A stretch of 64,000 bases of DNA, from contig DWWP01000058.1 of the NCBI GenBank assembly GCA_019119635.1, positions 1 to 64,000 on the forward strand. Reading direction: 5' to 3'. Position 1 is the first letter of the stretch; each line of letters opens with the position of its first letter. The translations under genes and the position numbers were made by a program. This DNA is from Candidatus Dietzia intestinipullorum (GTDB taxonomy: Bacteria > Actinomycetota > Actinomycetes > Mycobacteriales > Mycobacteriaceae). The notes beneath the pieces are model-generated. The model saw only the letters and a list, made by a program, of their open reading frames with translations. It was not told the origin of the DNA and searched no databases. Positions 49,234 to 58,810 of the stretch are shown here, one piece after another.

Positions 49234-50256
49234 ATGCGCCCCGACCCCCAGAGAACGCCTGCCGGACCCGGTGATCCCGTCCGGGACCCGGCCCGCGCGA
49301 CGGCCCTGCACCGTCTGGCCGGCGCGACCGCACCCGCGCCGGCCGTCCCGGCCGCCCCCGCCGCCCCGCATCGGGAGCCGCTCGCGGCCGCGGTGGGTGA
49401 GCCCGGCGAGACGGGGGCGGCGGCCCCGTGGACCGATCGGGACCCCGACGGTCGGCGCCCCGGACGCACCGCCCCGGTCGAGCCCGACGTGGGCGCGTGG
49501 GCGGACCCGCCGTGGTGGGCGCGGATCCGGTGGGCGCCGGAGAAGGTGGCGGGGATCGCCCTCGTCGTGGTGGTCGTGGCACTCGGCGGTTTCTCGGTGC
49601 ACCGGCTCCTCGCGGCCGTACCGGAGAGCGCGGCGGTGCCGGAACTGCCGATGGCGCAGCCGGGGGAGACCGTCCCCGCCGACGGTCCCGCGCCGGCGAC
49701 CCCGACCGACCCTGAGGGGCGGGCAGCGGGCGGAACGGCAGTGGAGCCTGCGCGAGCGGAGGAACCGCTCGTGGTGTCGGTGGTCGGACTCGTGGAACGC
49801 AGCGGCCTGGTCACCCTCGACCCGGGGGCGCGCGTCGCCGACGCCCTGGACGGCGCGGGCGGCGTCCTCGAGGGCGGCGACAGGGACGGACTGAACCTCG
49901 CCCGGCGGGTCGCGGACGGCGAGCAGATCCTCGTGGGTCTCGCGCCCGGCCCGGACGGGCCCGTGGGACCGCGGAGCGGGGTCATCGGCGCCGACTCCGG
50001 ATCGGTCGCCGAGGGCGGTGCGGGGGCGGCGCCGGCCGCCCCCGGAGACGCCCCCGCCGACGACGGGCTCGTCGACCTCAACACCGCCGACGCCTCCGGC
50101 CTGGAATCGCTGCCCGGGGTGGGGCCGGTGACCGCCGCGGCGATCCTGTCCTGGCGGGACGCCAACGGATCGTTCTCCAGCATCGATCAGCTGACCGAGG
50201 TGAACGGGATCGGCCCCTCCACCCTGCAACGGCTCCGGCCGCTGGTCACGGTGTGA
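49234..50256 (+). CDS. comEA: ComEA-like DNA-binding competence protein
   Basis: Membrane-anchored protein of 340 residues. The cytoplasmic N terminus (about 1-105) is Pro/Ala/Arg-rich, followed by one membrane helix (about 107-127, VAGIALVVVVVALGG). An SLBB-like region (about 175-240) precedes the helix-hairpin-helix DNA-binding domain at the end: VDLNTADASGLESLPGVGP and GIGPSTLQRLRPLV. It would hold DNA outside the membrane for ComEC. Natural competence is not shown in this group; the gene pair is nevertheless conserved in actinobacteria. Overlaps comEC by GTGA. Confidence 0.9.
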   Translation: MRPDPQRTPAGPGDPVRDPARATALHRLAGATAPAPAVPAAPAAPHREPLAAAVGEPGETGAAAPWTDRDPDGRRPGRTAPVEPDVGAWADPPWWARIRWAPEKVAGIALVVVVVALGGFSVHRLLAAVPESAAVPELPMAQPGETVPADGPAPATPTDPEGRAAGGTAVEPARAEEPLVVSVVGLVERSGLVTLDPGARVADALDGAGGVLEGGDRDGLNLARRVADGEQILVGLAPGPDGPVGPRSGVIGADSGSVAEGGAGAAPAAPGDAPADDGLVDLNTADASGLESLPGVGPVTAAAILSWRDANGSFSSIDQLTEVNGIGPSTLQRLRPLVTV

Positions 50257-51689
50257 ACCGGCAGCCGCAGCACGCCCCACCCCGGGCGCCGGCGAGCAGG
50301 GACCTCCGTTTGGTCCTGCCCACCCTCGCGCTGTTCGCGGCGACCGCCGCGACGGTCGGGATGCGCCCGGGCCCCGCGGCCGCACTCGCCGTGGTGCTGC
50401 TGTCGGCCGCGGTGGTGGCGGCGGCGTGGGGTGTCGCAGCGGGGAGCGGCCCCCGGGTCGACCGCGCGGCGCTCGGCGTCCTCGCGGTCGCGTGCGCAGT
50501 CGGGGCGGTCGGCGCAGGGACTCAGGCGGCGCGCACCCACACCCTCGACGCGCACCCGCTCGTGGAGAAGGTTGGCGGACGAACCGGGATCGACGCGGTG
50601 GTGACCGGGTTCGACCGCCCGATGCGCGGAGGCGGCGTGATGCTGCCGGTCCGGGTCGAGGTGACTGGTACGGGCCCGTCCGCGCGTAGGGCGGAACTCG
50701 ACGTGGTCGTGCTCGCCAGGGACGGCTGGCGCGGACTGGCCCCGGGAACGCGGGTGCGGGCGTCGGTCGCGGTGCTCGACCCGCGCTCACCCGGGGACCC
50801 GCCGGCGCTGCGGGCGCTGAGCCCACCGAGGGTGACCGGCGAGCCGGGGCCAACCGGGCGGGGCCCCGCGGCGGTCCGGGAGCGGTTCCGGCGGGTGTCC
50901 CAGCGCGCTCCCGACGGGGGGACGACCGGCCTGCTGCCCTCGTTCGTCCTGGGCGACGAGAGTGGCGTACCGCAGGAGGCCCGCGACGACTTCCGCGCCT
51001 CCGGGCTGGCGCACCTGGCGGCGGTGTCCGGGGCCAACACCACCTACGTCGTCGGGGCCGTGCTGATGGCTGCCGCGGCGGCCGGCGCCGGGCGTCGCGG
51101 TCGGATCGTCGCCGCGGGGCTGGCGCTCGTCGGGTTCGTCGCCGTGGTGGGCCCCGAGCCGGCGGTACTCCGCGCGGCCGGGACGGGGGCGATCGGGCTC
51201 GCTGCGCTCGGGGCCCGGCGGAGCGGCCGGCCACTGGCGGCGCTGTCCGCCGTCGTGCTGCTGGTGGCGGTGCTCGACCCGGGCACGGCCACCGGCGCGG
51301 GGTTCGTCCTGTCGGTGTCCGCGACCGCTGCGCTCGTGCTGGCGGCACGGGCCACGGCCGACCGGATCAGGCGACCGTGGATGCCCGGCCCGGTCGCCGA
51401 TGTGCTCGCCGTGTGCGTGGTCGCGCACCTGGCCACGCTCCCCGTGCTGATGCTGACGGGGCTCGAGGCGGGGCCGTGGGCGTTGCCCGCGAACATCGCG
51501 GTGGCTCCGGTCGTGCCGGTGGTCACGGTGCTGGGGACCCTGGCGGCGGCCATAGGCCCGGCGTGGGAGGGCGGGGCGGTGCTCCTGGCCGCGGCCTGCG
51601 CCCCGTCCCTGTGGTGGCTGGATCTGGTCTCGGGGGTCGCGGCGGAGCTACCCGGATCGCCGAGACCGGAACCCGCGGGCCCGGGATGA
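50253..51689 (+). CDS. comEC: ComEC/Rec2-family DNA-uptake channel, without metallo-beta-lactamase domain
   Basis: Polytopic membrane protein of 478 residues. It has an N-terminal OB/DUF4131-like part (about 95-180), then the competence domain, with the motif GLLPSFVLGDESGVP followed by SGLAHLAAVSGANTTYVV (about 225-270) and at least six later helices. Full-length ComEC proteins are about 750 residues and end in a metallo-beta-lactamase domain; here that part is absent, as in M. tuberculosis Rv2414c (about 514). The GTG start overlaps the comEA stop. Role as channel is inferred from the family. Confidence 0.88.
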   Translation: MNRQPQHAPPRAPASRDLRLVLPTLALFAATAATVGMRPGPAAALAVVLLSAAVVAAAWGVAAGSGPRVDRAALGVLAVACAVGAVGAGTQAARTHTLDAHPLVEKVGGRTGIDAVVTGFDRPMRGGGVMLPVRVEVTGTGPSARRAELDVVVLARDGWRGLAPGTRVRASVAVLDPRSPGDPPALRALSPPRVTGEPGPTGRGPAAVRERFRRVSQRAPDGGTTGLLPSFVLGDESGVPQEARDDFRASGLAHLAAVSGANTTYVVGAVLMAAAAAGAGRRGRIVAAGLALVGFVAVVGPEPAVLRAAGTGAIGLAALGARRSGRPLAALSAVVLLVAVLDPGTATGAGFVLSVSATAALVLAARATADRIRRPWMPGPVADVLAVCVVAHLATLPVLMLTGLEAGPWALPANIAVAPVVPVVTVLGTLAAAIGPAWEGGAVLLAAACAPSLWWLDLVSGVAAELPGSPRPEPAGPG

Positions 51690-51777
51690 GAGGCCGCCCG
51701 GGTCGTGTCGCAGCGGCGTGGCACGATGGCGGGGACACGCCCGGACGGACCCGGGCCGGACAGACGAGGAGCAGCAC

Positions 51778-52752
51778 ATGGCGGACGGGACGGGCCCCGC
51801 CCCACTGCATCTGGTCCTGGGGGAGGACGAGTTCCTCGCCGCCCGGGCCACCTCCGCAGTGGTGGCCGCCGTCCGTGCGGCCACCCCGGCGGGGGAGGAG
51901 CCGCCCGTCGTCTCCCGCCTCGGTGGGCCAGACGTGACGGCCCCGCAACTCCTCGAGTTGCTCTCGCCCTCGCTGTTCGGCGAGGCCCGCATCGTGGTGG
52001 TCACCGGCGCGGCGGAACTGGGCAAGGACGCGCAGTCGGCGGTACTCGATTCGGCCCGGGACCTGCCCGAGCAGACCGTCCTGGTGGTCCAGCACACCGG
52101 AGGCGGGCGGGCCAAGGCGCTCGTGGCCGAACTCCGCAAGGTGGGCGCGCAAGAGCATCCGGCGGGCAAGCTCACCCGCCACACCGACATCGTGGGATTC
52201 GTCCGGTCGGAGTTCCGCGGGCTGAACGTCCGTGTCCCGCAGGAGGCGTGCGAGGTCCTGGTCGAGGCCGTCGGCAAGGACCTCCGGCAACTGGCCTCCG
52301 CGTGCAGTCAGCTGGTCGCCGACACGGGTGGGAAGGTGGACGTGGAGGCCGTCCGCCGCTACCACTCCGGGGTGGTCGGGGTCAGTGGCTTCACGGTGGC
52401 CGAACGAGCGGTGACGGGGGACACGGCCGGGGCGATCGAGGCGCTCGAGTGGGCGTTGCACACCGGCGTGCCCGAGGTCGTCCTCGCGGACGCACTGGCG
52501 GACGCCGTGCACTCCGTCATGATCGTGGGCACCCAGCGCGGCGCGCCCTCCGCGGACCTCGCGCGGCAGGGCCTGCCGCCGTGGAAGGTCAAGAAGGTCG
52601 CCGCGCAGACCCGGCACTGGACCATCGACACCCTGGGCAGTGCGCTACAGGTGGTGGCCCGTCTCAACGGCGAGGTCAAGGGACAGGCGGAGGACTCGTT
52701 CTACGCGCTCGAGCGGGCGGTCCGGGAGGTGGGCTCCCTCGCCGGAGGATAG
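51778..52752 (+). CDS. holA: DNA polymerase III delta subunit
   Basis: Clamp-loader subunit of 324 residues that opens the beta clamp. It lacks a Walker A, as expected for delta. Characteristic segments are LHLVLGEDEFLAARA at the N terminus, ELLSPSLFGEARIVVV, FVRSEFRGLNVRVPQEACEVLVEAVGKDLRQLASACSQL, and the C-terminal LARQGLPPWKVKKVAAQTRHW. ATG 51778 has GAGGAG at good spacing, unlike many neighbours. It is followed by a 20-bp hairpin shared with the convergent rpsT. Confidence 0.94.
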   Translation: MADGTGPAPLHLVLGEDEFLAARATSAVVAAVRAATPAGEEPPVVSRLGGPDVTAPQLLELLSPSLFGEARIVVVTGAAELGKDAQSAVLDSARDLPEQTVLVVQHTGGGRAKALVAELRKVGAQEHPAGKLTRHTDIVGFVRSEFRGLNVRVPQEACEVLVEAVGKDLRQLASACSQLVADTGGKVDVEAVRRYHSGVVGVSGFTVAERAVTGDTAGAIEALEWALHTGVPEVVLADALADAVHSVMIVGTQRGAPSADLARQGLPPWKVKKVAAQTRHWTIDTLGSALQVVARLNGEVKGQAEDSFYALERAVREVGSLAGG

Positions 52753-52819
52753 GAGCCACCCCGGCGGCTACGCCGGTGACCACCGCGGGCCGGGCGACGT
52801 CCGCGGTCTCCCCGGACGA

Positions 52820-52860
52820 CGAGAGCCCACCGCGCACCCCGGGTGCGCGGTGGGCTCTCG
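52820..52860. terminator. 20-bp near-perfect palindrome between holA and rpsT
   Basis: Positions 52820-52839 are the exact reverse complement of 52841-52860 around a single central C. It lies midway between the convergent holA and rpsT stop codons. With such symmetry it works equally on both transcripts. Confidence 0.85.
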
Positions 52861-52928
52861 GAGCCGCGTCGCGGCGGTGGCCGCCGCGGGGCTCGGCAGG
52901 ACCCGCGAGGGGCCGGTGCCGGGAGGTG

Positions 52929-53189
52929 TCAGAGCTTGTTGACCGACTTGGCGAGCGCCGACTTCTTGTTGGCGGCCTGGTTGGCGTGGATGACGCCCTT
53001 GCTGGCGGCCTTGTCGAGCTGACGCGAGGTGGCGACGAGCAGTGCGCCGGCCTTCTCCTTGTCGCCCGCCGCGGCGGCCTGGCGCAGTGACCGGATGGAC
53101 GTCCGCAGCGAGGACTTGACCGACTGGTTGCGCAGACGGTTGCGCTCGTTCTGGTAGTTCCGCTTGATCTGGGACTTGATGTTGGCCAC
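52929..53189 (-). CDS. rpsT: 30S ribosomal protein S20
   Basis: Ribosomal protein of 86 residues binding 16S rRNA. The start [21 protein letters not shown] and the segment [21 protein letters not shown] at the C terminus are diagnostic. ATG at 53189 follows GAAGGTGTGACGAG. It is convergent with holA, the usual actinobacterial arrangement, and has its own promoter about 120 bp upstream. Confidence 0.97.
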   Translation of the reverse strand: MANIKSQIKRNYQNERNRLRNQSVKSSLRTSIRSLRQAAAAGDKEKAGALLVATSRQLDKAASKGVIHANQAANKKSALAKSVNKL

Positions 53190-53317
53190 TCGTCACACCT
53201 TCGGGTCATGTGTCAGCGATCTACCCCGGGATTCCTCCGCGGACCCGCCGACTTGCGATCTCATGTCTCTCGTCCGCTCGGACACGCGATACGTGGCCCG
53301 GTGGACACCGACGGCCC

Positions 53318-53346
53318 ACTTTACCAGCGGCCGTGTCACCGGCCAA
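53318..53346 (-). promoter_or_regulatory. rpsT promoter
   Basis: On the minus strand TTGGCC (53341-53346), a 17-bp spacer and TAAAGT (53318-53323) form a good sigma-70-type promoter. It predicts a leader of about 120 nt for rpsT, long enough for S20 autoregulation. The -35 lies just before the stop codon of the PemK/MazF-like gene. Confidence 0.55.
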
Positions 53347-53359
53347 AATGCTCGACCGG

Positions 53360-53908
53360 TCAGCGCCAGCCGTAGTCGGCCCGCAGGCGGTCGGCCACGC
53401 GGTCGAACGTCGCGCGGGGGCAGATCGCGCCCTCCCGCCGGATGCCCTCCTCCGGCACGTCGAGCACCCGGTCCAGTCGCACCCAGCTGGGGCGGCCCGC
53501 CGAGTCCCACGGCCCGCTCCCGAGCCCGAGCCAGCCGTTGTCGTCGTCGCGCTTCTCCTGGGAGGACAGCTGGAGCCCCAGGAGGCGGTCCCCGTCGCGG
53601 CCGACCACCAGGACGGGGCGGTCCTTGCCGCGCCCGTCGTTCTCCTCGAACGCGACCCACGTCCACACGATCTCGCCGGGGTCGGCGCCGCCGTCCAGGT
53701 CCGGCGCGTACACGATCTGTCGCGCACGACTCGAGGTGGGCAGCGTGTGCTCGGTGGCGGGCCGGCCTCCCGACGCGGAGTCGTGGCCGAGAGCGGGAGA
53801 GCCCCCGCGATCGTCGATGCGCCGGCGCACCTCGCGCGCCACCGTCGGTCCGTAGCGCCGGCCTATCCGCAACGCCTGCCTGCCCACCCGGGCCCAGTTG
53901 ATCGCCAT
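53360..53908 (-). CDS. PemK/MazF-like protein
   Basis: Protein of 182 residues. The C-terminal part (about 68-182) resembles PemK/MazF RNases: GEIVWTWVAFEENDGRGKDRPVLVVGRDGDRLLGLQLSS, then a WVRLDRVLDVP segment. The first 65 residues, MAINWARVGRQALRIGRRYG onward, form a basic extension absent from ordinary MazF toxins. No antitoxin gene is adjacent. A homologue sits near lepA in mycobacteria, so it is a conserved chromosomal gene rather than a mobile toxin. RNase activity is uncertain. The ATG at 53908 follows TACGCT by 7 nt. Confidence 0.7.
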   Translation of the reverse strand: MAINWARVGRQALRIGRRYGPTVAREVRRRIDDRGGSPALGHDSASGGRPATEHTLPTSSRARQIVYAPDLDGGADPGEIVWTWVAFEENDGRGKDRPVLVVGRDGDRLLGLQLSSQEKRDDDNGWLGLGSGPWDSAGRPSWVRLDRVLDVPEEGIRREGAICPRATFDRVADRLRADYGWR

Positions 53909-53915
53909 GCCGTAC

Positions 53916-53935
53916 AGCGTAGCGGCGCATAGAGT
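53916..53935. promoter_or_regulatory. Back-to-back -10 elements of two divergent leaderless genes
   Basis: On the minus strand TACGCT (53916-53921) ends 7 nt before the PemK/MazF-like ATG. On the plus strand TAGAGT (53930-53935) ends 7 nt before the EthD-domain ATG. Only 8 bp separate the hexamers, so the polymerases cannot bind both at once. Confidence 0.5.
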
Positions 53936-53942
53936 CACCTCC

Positions 53943-54689
53943 ATGGACACTCTCTTCGTGGTGCTGTGGCACGACGAGCCCCGGCGCGACCCCTCAGGAC
54001 CCGCCGAGCTCCGTACAGAGATCTCCCGGGCGGTGGCGGAGCCGCTGGCCCGGCTGGGGGTGTCGCGCTACCTCGTCAACGTCCGCGACGCCGAGGTCGA
54101 GGGCGCCCTGATCGACGTCCGGGTCACCTCGCGCACCTTCCGTGCGGCCGTGCGTGTGCGGGTACCGGTGGCGTCGGCCACCGCCTGCGGCGACCTGCTG
54201 GAGGCCCTGCGAGGCCTCGGCCCGGTCTCGGCCTGGTCCGTCACCGCGTCGGAGGTCCTGGTGGCCGAAGAGCACGAGACGGCGGCGGGGGAGCTCCCGC
54301 CCGAGGGTCTCCGCTGTGACGGGATGGCCAACATCGCGTTCCTGCGTCGGCCCGCGCGGCTCACCCGGGAGGAGTGGCTGCAGTTCTGGCTCGAGGAGCA
54401 CACGTCGGTGGCGGTGGAGACGCAGTCCACCATCGGCTACACACAGCACGCGGTGGTGCGCGCGTTGACCGGGGACGCGCCCGGCATCGAGGGGATCGTG
54501 GAGGAGGTCTTCCCGCTCGGCGCGGTGACCGACCTCGGCGTGTTCTTCGACTCCCGCGGCGACGACGCACGCATGGCGGCCCACACCGGGGCGATGACGG
54601 CCTCGACCGGGCGCTTCCTCGACGACGGCACGGTCGACGCGATCCCCACGGGGCGGTACGTGATGGGAGTCCGAGGGCAGACCGTGTGA
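53943..54689 (+). CDS. EthD-domain protein
   Basis: Protein of 248 residues. The C-terminal half (about 122-235) is EthD-like, a dimeric alpha/beta-barrel: [27 protein letters not shown] and later a [22 protein letters not shown] segment. The N-terminal half ([19 protein letters not shown] on) may be a diverged copy of the same fold. EthD proteins occur with ether- and polyketide-degrading enzymes, but the actual reaction is often unknown; no partner gene lies here. ATG 53943 follows TAGAGT by 7 nt, so it is predicted leaderless. Confidence 0.7.
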   Translation: MDTLFVVLWHDEPRRDPSGPAELRTEISRAVAEPLARLGVSRYLVNVRDAEVEGALIDVRVTSRTFRAAVRVRVPVASATACGDLLEALRGLGPVSAWSVTASEVLVAEEHETAAGELPPEGLRCDGMANIAFLRRPARLTREEWLQFWLEEHTSVAVETQSTIGYTQHAVVRALTGDAPGIEGIVEEVFPLGAVTDLGVFFDSRGDDARMAAHTGAMTASTGRFLDDGTVDAIPTGRYVMGVRGQTV

Positions 54690-54750
54690 CAATGGTGGTG
54701 ACCGCCCGGTCGGACCCGTCACCCAGCCACGCCCGGGCCCGCCTCCAGGA

Positions 54751-56610
54751 GTGATCGAGATTCCCAACTTCGCCGAGACGACGTTCACCGATCCCAGCAG
54801 GATCAGGAACTTCTGCATCATCGCGCACATCGACCACGGCAAGTCGACGCTGGCCGACCGGATGCTGCAGTTGACCGGCGTGGTCGAGGACAGGCTCATG
54901 CGGGCCCAGTACCTCGACCGCATGGACATCGAGCGTGAGCGCGGCATCACCATCAAGGCCCAGAACGTCCGCCTCCCGTGGGTCCCGACCACCGGTGCCA
55001 ACGAGGGCGACGAGATCGTGCTGCACATGATCGACACCCCCGGCCACGTGGACTTCACGTACGAGGTCTCGAGGGCGCTCGAGGCATGTGAGGGCGCGAT
55101 CCTCCTGGTGGACGCCGCGCAGGGAATCGAGGCGCAGACGCTGGCCAATCTCTACCTGGCCATGGAGAACGATCTCGAGATCATCCCCGTGCTCAACAAG
55201 ATCGACCTGCCCGCCGCGGACCCGGACCGGTTCGCCGACGAGATCGCCCACATCATCGGCTGCGAGCCCGAGGAGGTCCTCCGGGTCTCCGGGAAGACGG
55301 GCGCCGGCGTCGAGGAACTGCTGGACAAGTTGTGCGAGGTCATCCCGGCGCCGGTGGGCGACCCCGACGCCCCCGCCCGCGCGATGATCTTCGACTCGGT
55401 CTACGACACCTACCGCGGGGTCGTCACCTACGTCCGCGTGGTGGACGGCTCACTCACGCCGCGCCAGAAGCTCACGATGATGGCCACCGGCACCAACCAC
55501 GAACTCCTCGAGATCGGCATCATCTCCCCCGAGCCGAAGGCCTGCAAGGGACTCGGGCCGGGGGAGGTGGGGTACCTGATCACCGGCGTCAAGGACGTCC
55601 GCCAGTCCAAGGTCGGCGACACGGTGACGAGCGCCCGGGGCGGCGCGACGGAGCCGCTACCCGGCTACGCCGAGCCCAAGCCGATGGTCTTCTCCGGGTT
55701 GTACCCGATCGACGGCTCCGACTACCCGGTGCTCCGGGACGCCCTCGACAAGCTGCGACTCAACGACGCCTCGCTGGACTACGAGCCGGAGACCTCGGTG
55801 GCGCTGGGGTTCGGCTTCCGCTGCGGGTTCCTGGGACTGCTGCACATGGAGATCACCCGCGATCGACTGGAGCGCGAGTTCAACCTCGCCCTCATCTCGA
55901 CCGCGCCGAACGTGGTGTACCGCGTGGTGGCGGAGGACGGCACCGAACATCAGGTGACCAACCCGTCGTACTGGCCCGAGGGGAAGAACCGCGAGGTCTA
56001 CGAGCCGATCGTCAAGGCCACGATCATCGTGCCGAGCGAGTTCGTGGGGCCCACCATGGAGCTGTGCCAGTCCAAGCGGGGCGAGATGCGGGGGATGGAC
56101 TACCTGTCCGAGACGCGCGTCGAGCTGCGCTACGTCATGCCGATGGGCGAGATCATCTTCGACTTCTTCGACTCCCTCAAGTCCCGGACCAAGGGGTACG
56201 CGTCGATGGACTACGAGGAGTCCGGCGAACAGATCTCCGACCTGGTCAAGGTGGACATCCTGCTCCAGGGCGAGGCCGTCGACGCGTTCTCGGCGATCGT
56301 GCACCGCGACTATGCGCAGGGATACGGCAACAAGATGACGGTCAAGCTCAAGGAGCTCATCCCGCGCCAGCAGTACGAGGTGCCGGTCCAGGCGGCGATC
56401 GGCTCCAAGATCATCGCCCGCGAGAACATCCGGGCGATCCGCAAGGACGTGCTGTCCAAGTGCTACGGCGGTGACATCAGCCGCAAGCGCAAGCTGCTCG
56501 AGAAGCAGAAGGAGGGCAAGAAGCGCATGAAGTCCATCGGCCGGGTGGACGTGCCACAGGAGGCCTTCGTGGCTGCCCTGTCCTCGGACACGAGCTCGGA
56601 CAAGAAGTAG
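54751..56610 (+). CDS. lepA: Elongation factor 4 (LepA)
   Basis: Translational GTPase of 619 residues. G1 is AHIDHGKS (25-32), G3 is DTPGHVDF, G4 is NKID. The EF4-specific C-terminal domain contains [44 protein letters not shown]. It promotes ribosome biogenesis or back-translocation under stress. The GTG start is 54751, directly after CCAGGA. It is on the same strand as its neighbours and follows the EthD gene after 61 bp. Confidence 0.97.
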   Translation: MIEIPNFAETTFTDPSRIRNFCIIAHIDHGKSTLADRMLQLTGVVEDRLMRAQYLDRMDIERERGITIKAQNVRLPWVPTTGANEGDEIVLHMIDTPGHVDFTYEVSRALEACEGAILLVDAAQGIEAQTLANLYLAMENDLEIIPVLNKIDLPAADPDRFADEIAHIIGCEPEEVLRVSGKTGAGVEELLDKLCEVIPAPVGDPDAPARAMIFDSVYDTYRGVVTYVRVVDGSLTPRQKLTMMATGTNHELLEIGIISPEPKACKGLGPGEVGYLITGVKDVRQSKVGDTVTSARGGATEPLPGYAEPKPMVFSGLYPIDGSDYPVLRDALDKLRLNDASLDYEPETSVALGFGFRCGFLGLLHMEITRDRLEREFNLALISTAPNVVYRVVAEDGTEHQVTNPSYWPEGKNREVYEPIVKATIIVPSEFVGPTMELCQSKRGEMRGMDYLSETRVELRYVMPMGEIIFDFFDSLKSRTKGYASMDYEESGEQISDLVKVDILLQGEAVDAFSAIVHRDYAQGYGNKMTVKLKELIPRQQYEVPVQAAIGSKIIARENIRAIRKDVLSKCYGGDISRKRKLLEKQKEGKKRMKSIGRVDVPQEAFVAALSSDTSSDKK

Positions 56611-56667
56611 GGGACTGCCGGCTCGGGGCAGGCCACCGGCCGCGGCCGGGCACGGATGCGTGCGACG

Positions 56668-56673
56668 TAGACT
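56668..56673 (+). promoter_or_regulatory. M3 peptidase gene -10 element, predicted leaderless
   Basis: TAGACT ends 7 nt before ATG 56681, the same hexamer and distance as before nadD. No ribosome site is present. Confidence 0.45.
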
Positions 56674-56680
56674 CGGCCGC

Positions 56681-58810
56681 ATGACCGACCAGCCGGAAGC
56701 CGCCCGTCACCCCGTGCTCGACCCCTCGGCACTGCCCTATGGGCTGCCGGACTTCGCGGCGATCTCCGACGCCGACCTGGAGCCGGCGATCCGGGCCGCG
56801 ATCGACGACCACGCCGCCGAGATCGAGGCGATCGTCTCGCTCGACGAGGACCCGACGGTCGAGAACACCGTGATCGCCTTCGAACGGTCGGGGCAGGCCC
56901 TCGATCGGGCGCTCTCGACGTTCTACGGACTGCTCGGTCCCGACGCGACCCCGGCCCGGCTCGACGTCGACCGGGTGGTCTCGCCGCTGCTGGCAGCGCA
57001 CCACTCGGCGGTGATGACGCACCCGGTCCTGTACTCCCGGGTGGAGGCCGTCGCCACGCAGCTCGACGCGGGCGCCCTGGACGTCGACGACGAGACCGCC
57101 CGCCTGGTGCGGCGACACAGGCGCGACCTGCTGCGCGCCGGGGCCGGACTCGAGGCCGACGGTCGCGCGCGACTGACCGCGATCGACACCCGCCTGGCCG
57201 AGCTCACCACGGCCTTCGGCGAGAATCTGCTCGCCTCCACCGCGGAGCTGGCAGTCCCGGTCACCGACGAGGCCGAGCTCGAGGGACTGCCCGCCGCGAC
57301 CCGGGCCTCGCTCGCCGCCACCGCGCGCCAGGCGGGCCGCGACGGCTGGCTCATCCCGCTCGGCCTGCCCACGGTGCAGCCGATCTCGGCCTGGCTCGAT
57401 CACGACGGGCTGCGGCGGCGGGTCATGGCCGCCTCGCTCGAGCGCGGCGCGACCCCGGGGCACGACAACAGTCCGATCGTCCTGGAGATCGTGCGCCTCC
57501 GCGCCGAGCGGGCCGGGTTGCTCGGTCTGGACTGCCACGCCGAGCACGTCCTGGCCGTGGAGACCGCCGGGACCCCCGACGCGGCGCGGGGTCTGCTCCT
57601 CGACGTGGTCGACGCCGCCGTCACCAACGCCCGGAACGAGGCCAAGGACCTGCTCGGGGGCGAGGACCGCGAGCTCGACCCGGCCGACTGGGCCCGGGAA
57701 TCCGAACGGTTGCGCGCCGACCGCTTCGACGTGGACGACGCCCGCGTCCGCCCCTACTTCGAACTGGAGCGGGTGCTGCGCGACGGCGTCATGCACGCCG
57801 CGTCCGAGCTCTACGGCCTCCGGTTCCGCGAGCGTCACGACCTGCACGGGTACCTGCCGGATGTCCGCGTGATCGAGGTGTTCGACGACGAGCGCGCCGA
57901 GACCGACTCCGGGGTCGGCCTCCTGCTGCTCGACTACTACGCCCGCCCCACCAAGCGGGGCGGCGCGTGGATGACGTCGTTCGTGGACCAGTCCCGGCTG
58001 CTCGGTACCCGCCCCGTCGTGGTCAACGTGATGAACCTGTCCCGGCCCGCGGACGGTGAGCCCACGCTGCTCACGATGGACGAGGTCACCACGATGTTCC
58101 ACGAGTTCGGCCACGCCCTGCACGGCCTGCTCTCGGACGTGGAGTTCCCGGTGTTCTCCGGGACCTCTGTGCCCCGCGACTTCGTCGAGTTCCCCTCGCA
58201 GGTCAACGAGATGTGGGCCCGCCGGCCCGAGATGCTCGCCGGGTACGCGCGTCACGTGGAGACGGGGGAGCCGATCCCCGACGACCTGGTCGAGCGGATG
58301 CGGATGGCCGAGCGCTTCGGCGAGGGACAGGCCACCGTCGAGTACCTCGCGGCGGCCCTGCTCGACCTGGCCTGGCACTCGCTCTCCCCTCAGGAGGCCG
58401 ACGCGGTCACCGACGTCGACGCGTTCGAGGCCCGGGTCCTCGCCGGTGCCGGCCTGGATGTCCCGGGGATCGAACCGCGGTACCGGTCGCGGTACTTCCA
58501 GCACGTCTTCGCGGGCGGGTACTCGGCCGCGTACTACTCGTACTTCTGGGCCGAGGTGCTCGACGCGGACGCCGCCGAGTGGTTCGCCGAGCGCGGCGGG
58601 CTCGTGCGGTCCTCGGGTGAGGCGATGCGTCGGGAGGTGCTCTCGCGAGGCGGTGCGATCGACTTCCTCGACGCCTACCGGGCGCTGCGGGGCGCGGACG
58701 CGAGTCCTGCCGCGGTGCTCCGCCGTCGCGGGCTCGACAGCTCGGTGGTCGGGTCACGCGGGGCCCCCGCGGGGGAGCCGGTCGGCGCCCGGGGCGAGGG
58801 CGCGCGATGA
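56681..58810 (+). CDS. M3-family zinc metallopeptidase (Dcp/PrlC-like)
   Basis: Cytosolic oligopeptidase of 709 residues. The zinc site is HEFGH (474-478) in TTMFHEFGHALHGL, with the third ligand Glu about 25 residues on (FVEFPSQVNEMW). N-terminal helical lid (about 1-250) and C-terminal catalytic part (about 300-690) are as in dipeptidyl carboxypeptidase. The segment RYRSRYFQHVFAGGYSAAYYSYFWAEV matches Dcp better than PrlC. ATG 56681 follows TAGACT by 7 nt. It overlaps a small membrane protein gene by ATGA. Confidence 0.9.
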   Translation: MTDQPEAARHPVLDPSALPYGLPDFAAISDADLEPAIRAAIDDHAAEIEAIVSLDEDPTVENTVIAFERSGQALDRALSTFYGLLGPDATPARLDVDRVVSPLLAAHHSAVMTHPVLYSRVEAVATQLDAGALDVDDETARLVRRHRRDLLRAGAGLEADGRARLTAIDTRLAELTTAFGENLLASTAELAVPVTDEAELEGLPAATRASLAATARQAGRDGWLIPLGLPTVQPISAWLDHDGLRRRVMAASLERGATPGHDNSPIVLEIVRLRAERAGLLGLDCHAEHVLAVETAGTPDAARGLLLDVVDAAVTNARNEAKDLLGGEDRELDPADWARESERLRADRFDVDDARVRPYFELERVLRDGVMHAASELYGLRFRERHDLHGYLPDVRVIEVFDDERAETDSGVGLLLLDYYARPTKRGGAWMTSFVDQSRLLGTRPVVVNVMNLSRPADGEPTLLTMDEVTTMFHEFGHALHGLLSDVEFPVFSGTSVPRDFVEFPSQVNEMWARRPEMLAGYARHVETGEPIPDDLVERMRMAERFGEGQATVEYLAAALLDLAWHSLSPQEADAVTDVDAFEARVLAGAGLDVPGIEPRYRSRYFQHVFAGGYSAAYYSYFWAEVLDADAAEWFAERGGLVRSSGEAMRREVLSRGGAIDFLDAYRALRGADASPAAVLRRRGLDSSVVGSRGAPAGEPVGARGEGAR

